Source: Nocardioides jiangsuensis (GTDB lineage: Bacteria; Actinomycetota; Actinomycetes; Propionibacteriales; Nocardioidaceae). Taken from it: a DNA stretch of 64,000 nt. Under the pieces are notes generated by a model. It made no database searches, was not told where the DNA came from, and saw only the letters and a program-made list of their open reading frames with translations. Location of the stretch: NCBI RefSeq assembly GCF_019679455.1, contig NZ_JAIEZQ010000003.1, positions 372,001 through 436,000 of the forward strand, written 5' to 3'. Position numbers and translations under genes: made by a program. This document shows, one piece after another, positions 35,861-45,681 of the stretch (position 1 is the stretch's first letter; each line of letters starts with the position of its first letter).

Positions 35861-38488
35861 CTAGGCGGGCTGCTCGGGCTGCGGGGCGATCTCCGCGGCC
35901 ACGGTGATCTCGCTGCCGGTGCCCGGCTCGATGGCCAGCTCGCCGACCACGTTGCCGGCGGCGCGGAGGTCGTCGGCGGCCTGCTCCGCGAGCGCGAGCG
36001 CCTCGGCCGGCCCGCTCACGGTCACCTTCGACAGCTCGGTGCGCATCTTCACCTTGGCCTGCGACTTCGCACCCCGGATCCCCGTCAGCACGTCGGCCAC
36101 CGCGGCGAGCATGGCCGGGGAGGCCGCGGCCGCGGAGCCGAGGTCGGACGAGGTCGGCCACGGCCGGCGGTGGATCGTGCCGTCCTGCCACCACGACCAG
36201 ACCTCCTCGGTCACGTAGGGCAGGAACGGCGCGAGCAGCCGCAGCTGCACGTGCAGCGCGATCGCGAGGGCGGCCCTGGCCGAGGCGGCGGCGTCCTCGC
36301 CCCGGGCGCCGTACGCCCGCTCCTTGACCAGCTCGAGGTAGTCGTCGCAGAACTCCCAGAAGAACTTCTCGGTGACCTCGAGCGCGGTGGTGTAGTCGTA
36401 GGCCTCGAACGCCTCCGTGGCCCGGGTGACCACGTTGACCAGGCCGCCGAGCATCGCGCAGTCGACCGGCGCGGTGACCGCGGAGGTGGAGGCCTCCACC
36501 GCGCCCAGGCCGAGCACGAACTTCGAGGCGTTGAGCACCTTCATCGCGAGGCGACGGCCGACCTTCATCTGGGTCTCGTCGAAGGGCGAGTCGGCCCCGG
36601 AGCGGGCGAGGGCGGCCCGCCAGCGGACCGCGTCGGCGCCGTACTTGTCGAGGATGTCGGTCGGGACGACCACGTTGCCCTTGGACTTGCTCATCTTCTT
36701 GCGGTCGGGGTCGACCACGAAGCCGGAGATCGCGGCGTGCGACCACGGCACGACGCCGTTCTCGTGGTGCGCGCGGACGACCGTGGCGAACAGCCAGGTG
36801 CGGATGATGTCGTGCGCCTGCGGCCGCAGGTCCATCGGGAAGGTGCGCTCGAACAGGTCCGGGTCGCGCTCCCAGCCGGTGACGATCTGCGGCGTCAGCG
36901 ACGAGGTCGCCCAGGTGTCCATCACGTCGGGGTCGCCGATGAAGCCGCCCGGCTTGCCGCGCTGGTCCTCGTCGTAGCCGCTCGGCGCCTGCGAGGACGG
37001 GTCGATGGGCAGCTCCGCCTCGCTCGGCAGCAGCGGGTGGTCGTAGTCGGGCTCGCCGTCGCCGTCGAGCGGGTACCAGACCGGGAACGGGATCCCGAAG
37101 AACCGCTGTCGCGAGACCAGCCAGTCGCCGTTCAGGCCGTCGACCCAGTTGGTGTACCGGTGCCGCATGTACTCCGGCACCCAGGTGATCTCGTCGGCCC
37201 GCTCGACGAGCTCGGCGCGGAGCTCCTGGTCGCGGCCGCCGTTCTTGAGGTACCACTGCCGGGTGGAGACGATCTCGAGCGGCTTGTCGCCCTTCTCGTA
37301 GAAGTTCGCCATCCGCTGCGTGTTCTTCGGCTCGCCCTCGAGGTCCCCGCTGGCCCGGAGCTTCTCCACCATCGCCTCACGGGCGCTGAAGGTGGTCTTG
37401 CCGGCCAGGTCGTCGTACGCCGCCGCGGCCTTCTGCCCCGCCAGCCACGCCGGGGTCTCGCGGAGCAGCCGGCCGTCGCGCCCCACGACCGTGCGCACCG
37501 GCAGCTGCAGCTCGCGCCACCACTGCACGTCGGTGAGGTCACCGAAGGTGCAGCACATCGCGATGCCGGCGCCCTTGTCGGGCTCGGCGGCGGCGTGCGC
37601 GAGCACGGGGATCTCCACGCCGAACACCGGCGACGTGACCGTCGTGCCGAAGAGGTCCCGGTAGCGCTCGTCGTCGGGGTGCGCGATCAGCGCGACCACG
37701 GCCGGGATCAGCTCGGGACGGGTGGTCTCGATGTGGACCCGGGCACCGTCGGGGCGGTGGAAGGCCACCCGGTGGTAGGCGCCGGGGTACTCGCGGGCCT
37801 CGAGCTCGGCCTGTGCCACCGCGGTCTGGAAGGTGACGTCCCACAGGGTCGGGGCGTCACTCTGGTAGGCCTCGCCGCGGGCGTAGTTGCGCAGGAAGGC
37901 GCGCTGGGAGGCGATCCGGGCGTCCGCGCCGATCGTGGTGTAGGTCTGGCTCCAGTCCACGGACAGGCCGACCTTGCGCCACAGCGACTCGAAGGCCTTC
38001 TCGTCCTCCTCGACGAGCTGCTCGCACAGGTCGATGAAGTTCTGCCGACTGACCGGGACCTGCTTCTTCGGGTCCGGCTTCTCCGGCGGGGTGAAGTCCG
38101 CGTCGTAGGGGAGCGAGGGGTCGCAGCGCACGCCGAAGTAGTTCTGCACCCGGCGCTCGGTGGGCAGGCCGTTGTCGTCCCAGCCCATCGGGTAGAAGAC
38201 CTCCTTGCCGCGCATCCGCTGGAAGCGGGCGATGAGGTCGGTGTGGGTGTAGGAGAAGACGTGCCCGACGTGGAGCGACCCGGAGACCGTCGGGGGAGGG
38301 GTGTCGATGGAGTAGACCTGCTCACGGACCTTCGAGCGGTCGAACGCGTAGGTGCCCTCGGTGCTCCAGCGCTCGACCCACTTGTCCTCCAGCCCCTCCA
38401 GCGCGGGCCTGTCCGGTACGACGACCGAGCGGCCCGTGGTCGCGTCGGTGGTCGTTCCGGTCGGGGGCTGTGCGGGGTTGGTGTCCAT
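35861..38488 (-). CDS. valS: Valyl-tRNA synthetase
   Basis: An 875-residue class I synthetase. The HIGH motif is HVGH at 73-76, and KMSKSKGN lies near 598. The long CP1 editing domain and the anticodon-binding domain are in place. The C-terminal coiled coil is short, which with the total length gives the standard bacterial form. ATG 38488 begins [15 protein letters not shown], a disordered N-terminal extension; the folded protein starts at about residue 30 ([12 protein letters not shown]). TAAGAT ends 8 bases upstream. The gene is divergent from folC, as in mycobacteria it is a close neighbour of folC. Confidence 0.96.
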   Translation of the reverse strand: MDTNPAQPPTGTTTDATTGRSVVVPDRPALEGLEDKWVERWSTEGTYAFDRSKVREQVYSIDTPPPTVSGSLHVGHVFSYTHTDLIARFQRMRGKEVFYPMGWDDNGLPTERRVQNYFGVRCDPSLPYDADFTPPEKPDPKKQVPVSRQNFIDLCEQLVEEDEKAFESLWRKVGLSVDWSQTYTTIGADARIASQRAFLRNYARGEAYQSDAPTLWDVTFQTAVAQAELEAREYPGAYHRVAFHRPDGARVHIETTRPELIPAVVALIAHPDDERYRDLFGTTVTSPVFGVEIPVLAHAAAEPDKGAGIAMCCTFGDLTDVQWWRELQLPVRTVVGRDGRLLRETPAWLAGQKAAAAYDDLAGKTTFSAREAMVEKLRASGDLEGEPKNTQRMANFYEKGDKPLEIVSTRQWYLKNGGRDQELRAELVERADEITWVPEYMRHRYTNWVDGLNGDWLVSRQRFFGIPFPVWYPLDGDGEPDYDHPLLPSEAELPIDPSSQAPSGYDEDQRGKPGGFIGDPDVMDTWATSSLTPQIVTGWERDPDLFERTFPMDLRPQAHDIIRTWLFATVVRAHHENGVVPWSHAAISGFVVDPDRKKMSKSKGNVVVPTDILDKYGADAVRWRAALARSGADSPFDETQMKVGRRLAMKVLNASKFVLGLGAVEASTSAVTAPVDCAMLGGLVNVVTRATEAFEAYDYTTALEVTEKFFWEFCDDYLELVKERAYGARGEDAAASARAALAIALHVQLRLLAPFLPYVTEEVWSWWQDGTIHRRPWPTSSDLGSAAAASPAMLAAVADVLTGIRGAKSQAKVKMRTELSKVTVSGPAEALALAEQAADDLRAAGNVVGELAIEPGTGSEITVAAEIAPQPEQPA

Positions 38489-38496
38489 GGTGCGAA

Positions 38497-38502
38497 ATCT
38501 TA
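38497..38502 (-). promoter_or_regulatory. Leaderless -10 element of valS
   Basis: TAAGAT on the minus strand ends 8 bases before ATG 38488. No T-box-like leader is possible on so short a transcript. Confidence 0.58.
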
Positions 38503-38571
38503 CGGGTGGCGGCTTTTCCGGGGCGACTCAGTTCCGCCTCCGCCGGTCGAGGTCACCCGGGCCGGTCCCCG

Positions 38572-38577
38572 TAGACT
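38572..38577 (+). promoter_or_regulatory. -10 element of folC
   Basis: TAGACT ends 9 bases before ATG 38587, giving a leaderless or nearly leaderless transcript; GGAGGG between them could also bind the ribosome if transcription starts further up. Confidence 0.52.
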
Positions 38578-38586
38578 CGGAGGGCG

Positions 38587-40038
38587 ATGTCTGACACCTC
38601 CTCCTCACCCTCCACGGCCACCGGCACGCCCGGCCCCGCGGTGACCCACGCCGAGACCTACGCCGAGGCCGAGCGCGCGCTGCTCGCGCGCTGGCCCGAG
38701 ACCAGGCTCGACCCGACGCTCGAGCGCGTCGAGGCGTTCACCCACCTGCTCGGCGACCCGCAGAAGGCCTACCCGGTCATCCACCTGACCGGCACCAACG
38801 GCAAGACCAGCACGTCGCGGATGATCGACACGCTGATCACCGCGCTCGGGCTGCGCACCGGCCGGTTCACCAGCCCGCACGTGGAGTCGATGACCGAGCG
38901 GATCTCGCTCGACGGGGTCCCGCTGACCGAGGAGCAGTTCACCCACGCGTTCAACGACGTGGCGCCGTACGCCGCGCTCGTCGACCGCGACAGCGTGCAC
39001 CCGCTGTCGTTCTTCGAGACCGTCGTCGGGATGGCCTACTCGGCCTTCGCCGACGCCCCGGTCGACGCCGCGATCGTCGAGGTGGGCATGGGCGGCGCCT
39101 GGGACGCCACCAACGTCGCCGACGGCCGGGTCGCGGTGATCACCCCGGTCAGCGTCGACCACGCGCAGTACCTCGGCGAGACGCCGGCCGACATCGCCGT
39201 CGAGAAGGCCGGGATCATCAAGCCGGGCGCGACCGTGGTGATGGCCCAGCAGCCGCTCGAGGTGACCGAGGTGCTGCTCGAGCGCGCGGCCGAGGTCGGC
39301 GCCACCGTGGCCCGCGAGGGTCTCGAGTTCGGGGTGGTGCACCGGTTGCCCGCGGTCGGCGGCCAGATGCTGCACCTGCAGGGGCTCCGCGGCGAGTACG
39401 ACGAGGTGTTCCTCCCGCTGTACGGCGCCCACCAGGCCCAGAACGCCGCGCTCGCCCTGGCGGCGGTGGAGGCGTTCGCCGGCGACGAGGCGCTCGACCC
39501 CGACCTGGTCCGCGAGGCGTTCGGCCAGGTCACCTCACCCGGCCGGCTCGAGGTGGTCCGCCGCAGCCCCACGATCGTGCTCGACGCCGCCCACAACCCG
39601 CACGGCGCCGCCGCGGTGGCCGAGGCGCTCCAGGACTCCTTCACCTTCAGCCCGCTGATCGGCGTGGTCGGCGTGATGGCGGACAAGGACTACGAGGGCG
39701 TGCTCGCGGCGTTCGAGCCGGTGATGGCCGAGATCGTCTGCACGCAGAACTCCACGCAGCGGTCGATGCCCGCCGAGGACCTCGCCGAGGTCGCCCGCGG
39801 CATCTTCGGGGTGGACCGCGTCCACGTCGCCCGCCGGCTCGACGACGCGCTCGACAAGGCCGCGACCCTGGCCGAGGCCGGCGGGGTCTACGGCGAGGCG
39901 ATCGGCTCCGGCGGCGTGCTGGTCACCGGGTCGGTGATCACGGTCGGCGAGGCTCGCAGCATGCTGACCTCCCGCGCCGCCGACCGCGAGGCCGCGCGCG
40001 AGGAGTCGCACCGCTCCCGCACCGGGGAGGGTCGCTGA
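38587..40038 (+). CDS. folC: Folylpolyglutamate synthase / dihydrofolate synthase
   Basis: A 483-residue Mur-ligase-fold enzyme that adds glutamate to dihydropteroate and folates. ATP-binding TGTNGKTST lies at about 67-75, the folate-site loop at FTSPHVESMTERI, and the Mur-ligase central motif at VEVGMGGAWDATN. The N-terminal 25 residues (Ser/Thr/Pro-rich) are probably disordered. The stop overlaps the ATG of the DUF4233 gene (TGATG), so the three genes folC, DUF4233 and ndk are closely linked. Confidence 0.95.
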   Translation: MSDTSSSPSTATGTPGPAVTHAETYAEAERALLARWPETRLDPTLERVEAFTHLLGDPQKAYPVIHLTGTNGKTSTSRMIDTLITALGLRTGRFTSPHVESMTERISLDGVPLTEEQFTHAFNDVAPYAALVDRDSVHPLSFFETVVGMAYSAFADAPVDAAIVEVGMGGAWDATNVADGRVAVITPVSVDHAQYLGETPADIAVEKAGIIKPGATVVMAQQPLEVTEVLLERAAEVGATVAREGLEFGVVHRLPAVGGQMLHLQGLRGEYDEVFLPLYGAHQAQNAALALAAVEAFAGDEALDPDLVREAFGQVTSPGRLEVVRRSPTIVLDAAHNPHGAAAVAEALQDSFTFSPLIGVVGVMADKDYEGVLAAFEPVMAEIVCTQNSTQRSMPAEDLAEVARGIFGVDRVHVARRLDDALDKAATLAEAGGVYGEAIGSGGVLVTGSVITVGEARSMLTSRAADREAAREESHRSRTGEGR

Positions 40039-40418
40039 TGCGCTCCGTCCAGAGGTCCATGTGCGCCGCGATGCTCACCCTGCAGGCGGTCGTCCTCGGG
40101 CTGACCACGCCGGTGCTGATCAGCGTGGCCAGCGTGTCGGTGGCCACCGCCCTGTGGGTCGGTCTGGGCCTCACCGTCGCCTGCGTCGTGGCCGCGGGGA
40201 TGCTGCGCCGCCGCTGGGCCTACGGGCTCGGCTGGCTGGTCCAGGCCGCCTCGGTCGCGCTCGGGTTCGTGATCCCGATGATGTTCGTGCTCGGCGCGAT
40301 CTTCGGCGCGCTGTGGGCGGGCGCCTACTTCCTCGGCGCCAAGATCGACCGGGAGAAGGCCGAGCGCGCGGTGCTCGAGCAGCAGTGGGCCGCCGAGCAC
40401 GGCGGTGCCGACGCCTGA
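40038..40418 (+). CDS. DUF4233 membrane protein
   Basis: A 126-residue protein with four predicted membrane segments (about 10-28, 34-54, 62-78, 82-102) and a charged cytoplasmic tail (KIDREKAERAVLEQQW). DUF4233 proteins follow folC in many actinobacteria but have no known function. The genetic link suggests a role tied to folate or to the downstream ndk, but nothing in the sequence shows it. Confidence 0.88.
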   Translation: MRSVQRSMCAAMLTLQAVVLGLTTPVLISVASVSVATALWVGLGLTVACVVAAGMLRRRWAYGLGWLVQAASVALGFVIPMMFVLGAIFGALWAGAYFLGAKIDREKAERAVLEQQWAAEHGGADA

Positions 40419-40419
40419 G

Positions 40420-40425
40420 TACGCT
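40420..40425 (+). promoter_or_regulatory. Leaderless -10 element of ndk
   Basis: TACGCT ends 6 bases before ATG 40432, overlapping the end of the DUF4233 gene. It lets ndk be expressed apart from folC. Confidence 0.55.
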
Positions 40426-40431
40426 GCCCCC

Positions 40432-40839
40432 ATGTCTCAGCGCACTCTCGTCCTGTTCAAGCCCGACGCCGTCCGCCGCGGCCTGGTCGGCAACATCCTC
40501 AGCCGCTTCGAGTCGAAGGGCCTTGGCATCGTGGCCCTCGAGCTGCGCACGATCGACGGCACCAAGGCCGACGAGCACTACGCCGAGCACGTCGAGCGGG
40601 ACTTCTACCCGCCGCTGCGGGAGTTCGTGACCAGCGGGCCGCTCGTGGCCTGCGTGCTCGAGGGTGACGAGGCGGTCGAGGTGGTCCGCGCGATCAACGG
40701 CGCGACCGACGGCCGCAAGGCCGCCCCCGGCACCATCCGCGGCGACCTCTCGCTGTCCAACCGCGAGAACCTCGTGCACGGCTCCGACTCGCCCGAGTCC
40801 GCCGAGCGCGAGATCAAGATCTGGTTCCCCGGCCTCTGA
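40432..40839 (+). CDS. ndk: Nucleoside diphosphate kinase
   Basis: A 135-residue enzyme that balances NTP pools by phosphate transfer through His116 (NLVHGSDSPESA). The opening RTLVLFKPDAVRRGLVG and the C-terminal EIKIWFPGL are family marks. The short form lacks an extended C-terminus, as in other actinobacteria. A long hairpin (40853-40909) follows, separating it from the elongasome operon. Confidence 0.96.
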   Translation: MSQRTLVLFKPDAVRRGLVGNILSRFESKGLGIVALELRTIDGTKADEHYAEHVERDFYPPLREFVTSGPLVACVLEGDEAVEVVRAINGATDGRKAAPGTIRGDLSLSNRENLVHGSDSPESAEREIKIWFPGL

Positions 40840-40852
40840 GCCTCCTTGCCGT

Positions 40853-40909
40853 ACGGGCAGCTCCCCGTCCTCCGGCCTCCACCGGCCCGGACGCGCGGGA
40901 GCTGCCCGT
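40853..40909 (+). terminator. Long hairpin between ndk and mreB
   Basis: A perfect 13-bp stem, ACGGGCAGCTCCC (40853-40865) with GGGAGCTGCCCGT (40897-40909). The 31-base loop folds further (CGTCC/GGACG, CCGG/CCGG). Probably the ndk terminator, although the long structured loop is unusual. Confidence 0.7.
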
Positions 40910-40984
40910 TCCCGTACCCACCCCGGGGGAGTGACAGCGCCCACCGCCGCGCGTGTCCTGCCGGGATGTCACGCCTCCCGCTCT

Positions 40985-40990
40985 TAGGCT
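40985..40990 (+). promoter_or_regulatory. Predicted -10 element of the mreBCD-mrdA-rodA operon
   Basis: TAGGCT, followed by a leader of about 60 bases before ATG 41058. No convincing -35 is seen 17-18 bases upstream. Confidence 0.45.
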
Positions 40991-41057
40991 TTTCCCACGG
41001 GTCGGCCACGGGTTCGCCGACCCATGGGCGCAGCAAGTCGAGGGACGGCAGGACACC

Positions 41058-42083
41058 ATGGCGAACAGCTTCATCGGTCGGGACATGGCCGTCGACCTCG
41101 GCACCGCGAACACCCTGGTGTACGTCCGCGGCAAGGGCGTGCTCCTCGACGAGCCGTCCGTGGTGGCGCTGAACTCCACCACCGGCGAGATCCTCGCCGT
41201 GGGCCACGAGGCCAAGCGGATGATCGGGCGTACCCCCGACAACATCACCGCGATCCGTCCGCTCCAGGACGGCGTGATCGCCGACTTCGACTCCACCGAG
41301 CAGATGCTCCGGTTCTTCATCCAGCAGGTGCACCGCCGCCGCTACTTCGCCAAGCCCCGCCTGGTGATCTGCGTGCCGAGCGGCATCACCGCCGTCGAGC
41401 AGCGCGCGGTGAAGGAGGCCGGCTACCAGGCCGGGGCGCGCCGTGTGTACATCGTCGAGGAGCCGATGGCCGCCGCGATCGGCGCGAACCTGCCGGTCCA
41501 CGAGGCCACCGGCAACATGGTCGTCGACATCGGCGGCGGTACGACGGAGGTCGCGGTCATCTCGCTCGGCGGCATCGTCACGAGCCTGTCGATCCGCACC
41601 GCCGGCGACGACCTCGACCAGGCGATCATCGCGTGGATGAAGAAGGAGTACTCCCTGATGCTGGGGGAGCGCACCGCCGAGGAGATCAAGATGACCCTCG
41701 GCTCGGCCTTCCCGCTGCCGAAGGAGCCGGAGGCGGAGGTCCGCGGCCGCGACATGATCTCCGGCCTGCCCAAGACCGTCGTGGTCTCCAGCGCCGAGGT
41801 CCGCCAGGCCCTCGAGGAGCCGCTGCACGCGATCGTCGACGCGGTCCGCAGCACCCTCGACCAGACCCCGCCCGAGCTCGCCGGCGACATCATGGACCGC
41901 GGCCTCGTGCTCACCGGAGGTGGCGCGCTGCTGCGCGGCCTCGACGAGCGGCTGCGCCACGAGACCGGGATGCCGGTCCACATCGCGGAGGACCCGCTGC
42001 ACTCGGTCGCCATGGGCGCCGGCAAGTGCGTGGAGGAGTTCGAGGCGCTCCAGCAGGTGCTCGTGTCCGAGCCGAGACGCTGA
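41058..42083 (+). CDS. mreB: Rod-shape-determining actin homologue MreB
   Basis: A 341-residue actin-fold ATPase that polymerises under the membrane and organises wall elongation. Phosphate 1 motif [17 protein letters not shown] lies near residues 9-25, phosphate 2 [19 protein letters not shown] near 153-171, and the adenosine motif [15 protein letters not shown] near 280. The frame is open for 35 codons upstream, but ATG 41058 gives the usual terminus [18 protein letters not shown]. First gene of the operon. Its presence argues against a Corynebacteriales origin, since mycobacteria lack mreB. Confidence 0.96.
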   Translation: MANSFIGRDMAVDLGTANTLVYVRGKGVLLDEPSVVALNSTTGEILAVGHEAKRMIGRTPDNITAIRPLQDGVIADFDSTEQMLRFFIQQVHRRRYFAKPRLVICVPSGITAVEQRAVKEAGYQAGARRVYIVEEPMAAAIGANLPVHEATGNMVVDIGGGTTEVAVISLGGIVTSLSIRTAGDDLDQAIIAWMKKEYSLMLGERTAEEIKMTLGSAFPLPKEPEAEVRGRDMISGLPKTVVVSSAEVRQALEEPLHAIVDAVRSTLDQTPPELAGDIMDRGLVLTGGGALLRGLDERLRHETGMPVHIAEDPLHSVAMGAGKCVEEFEALQQVLVSEPRR

Positions 42084-42098
42084 CCGGGGTAGCTGACC

Positions 42099-43010
42099 AT
42101 GGCCATGCGTGACCAGCACAAGCGTCCGTCGCGTACGACGCTGGTGCTCCTGCTGCTCGCGAGCTTCACCATCCTCACCCTCGACGCCCGCGGCGGCGAC
42201 GACTCCCCGATCGACCCGGTCCGCTCCGTCGCGGGGGACCTGTTCGGTCCCGTGGAGGAGGCCACCGCCACCGTCGTACGCCCGTTCCAGGCGGTCCCGG
42301 AGTTCTTCACCACCACCGGCAGCCTGCGCCGCCAGGTGCAGCAGCTCGAGGCGGAGAACGCCTCGCTGCGCGGGCAGGTCGCGACCGGCGTCGTGGACCG
42401 CAACCGCGCCGCCGAGCTCGACGGGCTGATGCGCAGCTCCGCCAGCACCGGCTACGCGCTGGTCCCGGCCCGGGTCATCGCGCTCGGCCCCGCCCAGTCG
42501 TTCTCGCGGACCGTGACCATCGACGCCGGCACCACCTCCGGCATCCACCCCGACATGACCGTGCTCAACAACGACGGACTCGTCGGCCGGGTGATCCGCG
42601 CCGACCGCGGCACCGCGACGGTGCTGCTCGTGGTCGACCGGGAGTCCGTGGTGGGCGGCCGGCTCGGATCGAGCATGGAGGTCGGCTTCCTGCGCGGCCG
42701 CGGCGAGGTCGGCGACCGGGGCAGGCTCGACCTCGACCTCGTGGACAACGCGGTGACCCCGGCGCGCGACGACGTGCTCGTCACGTGGGGCTCGGAGAAC
42801 GGCGCGCCGTACGTCTCGGGCATCCCTGTCGGCACCGTCACCTCGGTGTTCAGCAGCCCCCGCGAGCTGTCGAAGCGGGCGGTGATCGACCCGTTCGTGG
42901 ACTTCTCGTCGCTCGACCTGGTCGGCGTCGTCGTCGCGCCCGACACCGAGAGCGACCGCACCGTGATCAAGGCCGGCGCCGCGGCGTCGGAGAACCCAGG
43001 AGCCGAGTGA
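42099..43010 (+). CDS. mreC: Rod-shape-determining protein MreC
   Basis: A 303-residue membrane protein with one N-terminal membrane segment (about 14-28), a coiled coil near 75-95 (RRQVQQLEAENASLRGQV) and a periplasmic-side double beta-barrel domain (VIALGPAQSFSRTVTIDAGTTSGIHPDMTVL onwards). It links MreB to the PBP2-RodA synthase. ATG 42099 starts 15 bases after mreB; ATG 42105 is an equally possible start. The stop overlaps the mreD start (TGATG). Confidence 0.93.
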   Translation: MAMRDQHKRPSRTTLVLLLLASFTILTLDARGGDDSPIDPVRSVAGDLFGPVEEATATVVRPFQAVPEFFTTTGSLRRQVQQLEAENASLRGQVATGVVDRNRAAELDGLMRSSASTGYALVPARVIALGPAQSFSRTVTIDAGTTSGIHPDMTVLNNDGLVGRVIRADRGTATVLLVVDRESVVGGRLGSSMEVGFLRGRGEVGDRGRLDLDLVDNAVTPARDDVLVTWGSENGAPYVSGIPVGTVTSVFSSPRELSKRAVIDPFVDFSSLDLVGVVVAPDTESDRTVIKAGAAASENPGAE

Positions 43011-43522
43011 TGGCCGCCGTCCGCGCCCTCGTCCTCACCGTCGTGGTCACCCTGGCCGTCGTCCTCCAGGTGGCCCTGTTCCCGTACCTGTCCTACGACG
43101 GGGTGGTGCCCAACCTCGCGCTGCTCGTCGTGGTCGCGGCCGCGCTCGTCCGCGGTCCGGAGTTCGCCGCGGTGATCGGCTTCCTCGGCGGCCTCGCGAT
43201 CGACCTCGCGCCGCCGACGGACCACGTGGCCGGGCAGTGGGCGCTCTCGCTGGTCCTGGTCGGCTACCTCGCCGGCCGGGTCCGCCACGACGCGCACACC
43301 TCCGCGGTCGCGGCCATCGTCACGGTCGCCGCCTCCTCCTTCGTCGGGACCTCCGTCTTCGCGCTCGGCGCGATGGTGCTCTCCGACCCGGCCGTGCCCG
43401 CGAGCGAGGCACTGGCGGTGATCCCGGTCGCCGTCGTGTACGACGTCCTCCTCACGCCCTTCGTGCTGCCGGTGATGATGCGGCTGTTCCGCCGTCTCGA
43501 GCCGCACCAGGTCGCCTACTGA
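43010..43522 (+). CDS. mreD: Rod-shape-determining protein MreD
   Basis: A 170-residue protein with about five membrane segments and little else, as expected for MreD. FPYLSYDGVVPNLALLVVVAAALVRGPEFAAVIGFLGGLAIDLAPP is the typical N-terminal half. Both ends overlap neighbours by TGATG, so translation is coupled from mreC through to mrdA. Confidence 0.9.
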   Translation: MAAVRALVLTVVVTLAVVLQVALFPYLSYDGVVPNLALLVVVAAALVRGPEFAAVIGFLGGLAIDLAPPTDHVAGQWALSLVLVGYLAGRVRHDAHTSAVAAIVTVAASSFVGTSVFALGAMVLSDPAVPASEALAVIPVAVVYDVLLTPFVLPVMMRLFRRLEPHQVAY

Positions 43523-45681
43523 TGGCGGCCTCCTACCGTCGCGCCACCTCCCGCGAGAAGAGCCGCCTGCGGCTGATCGTGGTGCAGGCGCTCGTCCTGT
43601 CGCTGTTCGTCACGCTGTTCGCCCGGCTGTGGTACCTCCAGGTCCTCAGCGGCGAGGCCTACCAGGCGCAGGCCGCGGAGCAGTCGGTCCGCGAGCTCGT
43701 CGTGCAGCCCGCGCGGGGCCTCATCGTCGACGACATGGGCCGGCCGTTGGTCGCCAACCGCACCTCGTGGGTGGTCACCGTCGACCGGACCATGCTCAAG
43801 AAGATGGACGCCGACGCGCAGGAGTCCCTGCTGCGCCGCGTGGCCGGCACCGTCGGCTCGTCGTACAAGGACGTCGTGGCCCGGACCCTGCTCTGCGGGG
43901 AGCCCGGCTCGATCGCCGGCACCTGCTGGAACGGGTCGCCGTACCAGCCGGTCCCGGTCGCAGAGGACGTGCCGCAGGAGATCGCGGTGTCGATCCTCGA
44001 GGAGAGCGAGGACTACCCCGCGGTGCTCGCCGAGTCGCAGAGCGTGCGCGCCTACCCGTCGCCGTACGGCATCAACGCCGCCCACCTGCTCGGCTACCTC
44101 AGCCCGATCACGGAGGAGGAGCTCGACGAGGCGGAGGCCGAGAACGACACCTCGGTGCACGGTGCCTCGGTCGTCGGCCGCGCCGGCGTGGAGAAGCAGT
44201 ACGACCGCTACCTGCGAGGCTCACCGGGCTTCCAGCGGGTCGCGGTGGACAGCATGGGCCGGGTCCTCGGCGACTCCGGCGAGGTGCAGGGCCGCGCCGG
44301 CGACACGCTGGTCACGTCCATCGACGCCCGCGTGCAGGCCGTGGTCGAGCAGCAGCTCGAGTCCACGATCAAGCTCGCCCGCAAGACCATGGACACCGTC
44401 ACCGGCCGCCGGTACGTCGCCGACTCCGGCGCCGCGGTGGTCATGGACGCCACGAACGGGCGGATCGTCGCGATGGCCGGCCAGCCGACCTACGACCCGA
44501 GCGTGTGGGTCGGCGGCATCTCCTCGAAGGACCTCGGCCGGCTCTACTCCGAGAAGGCCGGCACGCCGCTGCTGTTCCGGGCCACCCAGGGCCAGTTCGC
44601 GCCCGGGTCGACCTGGAAGCCGATCATGACCGCCGGCGCGCTCTCCAACGGCTACAGCCCGAGCACCCGGCTGAACTGCTCCTCGTCGTTCACCGTGGGC
44701 AACCGCGCCTTCAAGAACTACGAGTCCGGCGCCTACGGCTACATCGGCTTCGACAAGGCGCTCCAGGTCTCCTGCAACACCTTCTTCTACCGGATCGGCT
44801 ACAACTTCTGGCAGAAGTTCGGCAGCGACGTCTCCGACGTGAAGGCCAAGGACCCGCTGGTGGACATGGCCAAGATCTTCGGCTTCGGCCAGGAGACCGG
44901 CATCGACCTGCCGGGGGAGGCCAGCGGCCGGATCGCCGACCGGCAGTGGAAGCGCGACTACTACGAGGCCAACAAGGACTACTACTGCCGGCTCGGCAAG
45001 CAGGACGGCGACGACTTCCTGCACCGCTTCGCCCGCGAGTTCTGCATCGAGGGCTTCGCCTACCGGGCCGGAGACGCGGTCAACTTCGCCATCGGCCAGG
45101 GCGACACCATCGTCACCCCGCTCCAGCTCGCCCGCGCCTACGCCGCGCTGTCCAACGGCGGCACGCTGTGGGAGCCCCGCGTCGGCAAGGCGATCGTCGA
45201 CCCCGAGGGCAACGTCGTGCGGACGATCGCGCCGCGCAAGCAGGGCACGGTGAAGGTCTCGGAGAAGACCCTGAAGTACATCGACACCGCCCTGCTCGGC
45301 ACCACCCGCACCGGTACCTCGTCGTGGCGGTTCATCGACTTCCCGCTCGACGAGGTCAAGATCCGCTCCAAGACCGGCTCGGCCGAGGTCTACGGCAAGC
45401 AGAGCACCTCCTGGCTGGCGTCGTACGACGGCCAGTACGTGGTGATCATGATGGTCTCCCAGGGCGGCACCGGCTCGGGCACCTCCGGGCCGGCCGTGCG
45501 CAAGATCTGGGAGACCCTGTACGGCGTCCGCGGCTCCCGGGTCGTCGAGGACGAGGCCGCCCTGCCCGGCGCGAAGCCGCCGCTGGAGCTGCCCGTGTTC
45601 GCCAAGGACGGCGAGATCCTTCCCCCGCTGGTCAGCGCCCCCGAGCGCGCGGCCGACAGCAAGGCGAGGCGCAACCGATGA
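43522..45681 (+). CDS. mrdA: Penicillin-binding protein 2, class B transpeptidase
   Basis: A 719-residue class B PBP that cross-links peptidoglycan in the elongasome. One N-terminal membrane segment (about 18-38) precedes the pedestal domain and the transpeptidase domain. Active-site motifs are Ser363-x-x-Lys366 (PGSTWK), Ser417-Cys-Asn419 and Lys617-Thr-Gly. Several Cys residues lie outside the membrane (LLCGEPGSIAGTCW near 121-134, LNCSSS, DYYCRL and EFCIEG) and could form disulfides. The disordered tail ends AADSKARRNR and overlaps the rodA start (ATGA). Confidence 0.94.
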   Translation: MAASYRRATSREKSRLRLIVVQALVLSLFVTLFARLWYLQVLSGEAYQAQAAEQSVRELVVQPARGLIVDDMGRPLVANRTSWVVTVDRTMLKKMDADAQESLLRRVAGTVGSSYKDVVARTLLCGEPGSIAGTCWNGSPYQPVPVAEDVPQEIAVSILEESEDYPAVLAESQSVRAYPSPYGINAAHLLGYLSPITEEELDEAEAENDTSVHGASVVGRAGVEKQYDRYLRGSPGFQRVAVDSMGRVLGDSGEVQGRAGDTLVTSIDARVQAVVEQQLESTIKLARKTMDTVTGRRYVADSGAAVVMDATNGRIVAMAGQPTYDPSVWVGGISSKDLGRLYSEKAGTPLLFRATQGQFAPGSTWKPIMTAGALSNGYSPSTRLNCSSSFTVGNRAFKNYESGAYGYIGFDKALQVSCNTFFYRIGYNFWQKFGSDVSDVKAKDPLVDMAKIFGFGQETGIDLPGEASGRIADRQWKRDYYEANKDYYCRLGKQDGDDFLHRFAREFCIEGFAYRAGDAVNFAIGQGDTIVTPLQLARAYAALSNGGTLWEPRVGKAIVDPEGNVVRTIAPRKQGTVKVSEKTLKYIDTALLGTTRTGTSSWRFIDFPLDEVKIRSKTGSAEVYGKQSTSWLASYDGQYVVIMMVSQGGTGSGTSGPAVRKIWETLYGVRGSRVVEDEAALPGAKPPLELPVFAKDGEILPPLVSAPERAADSKARRNR

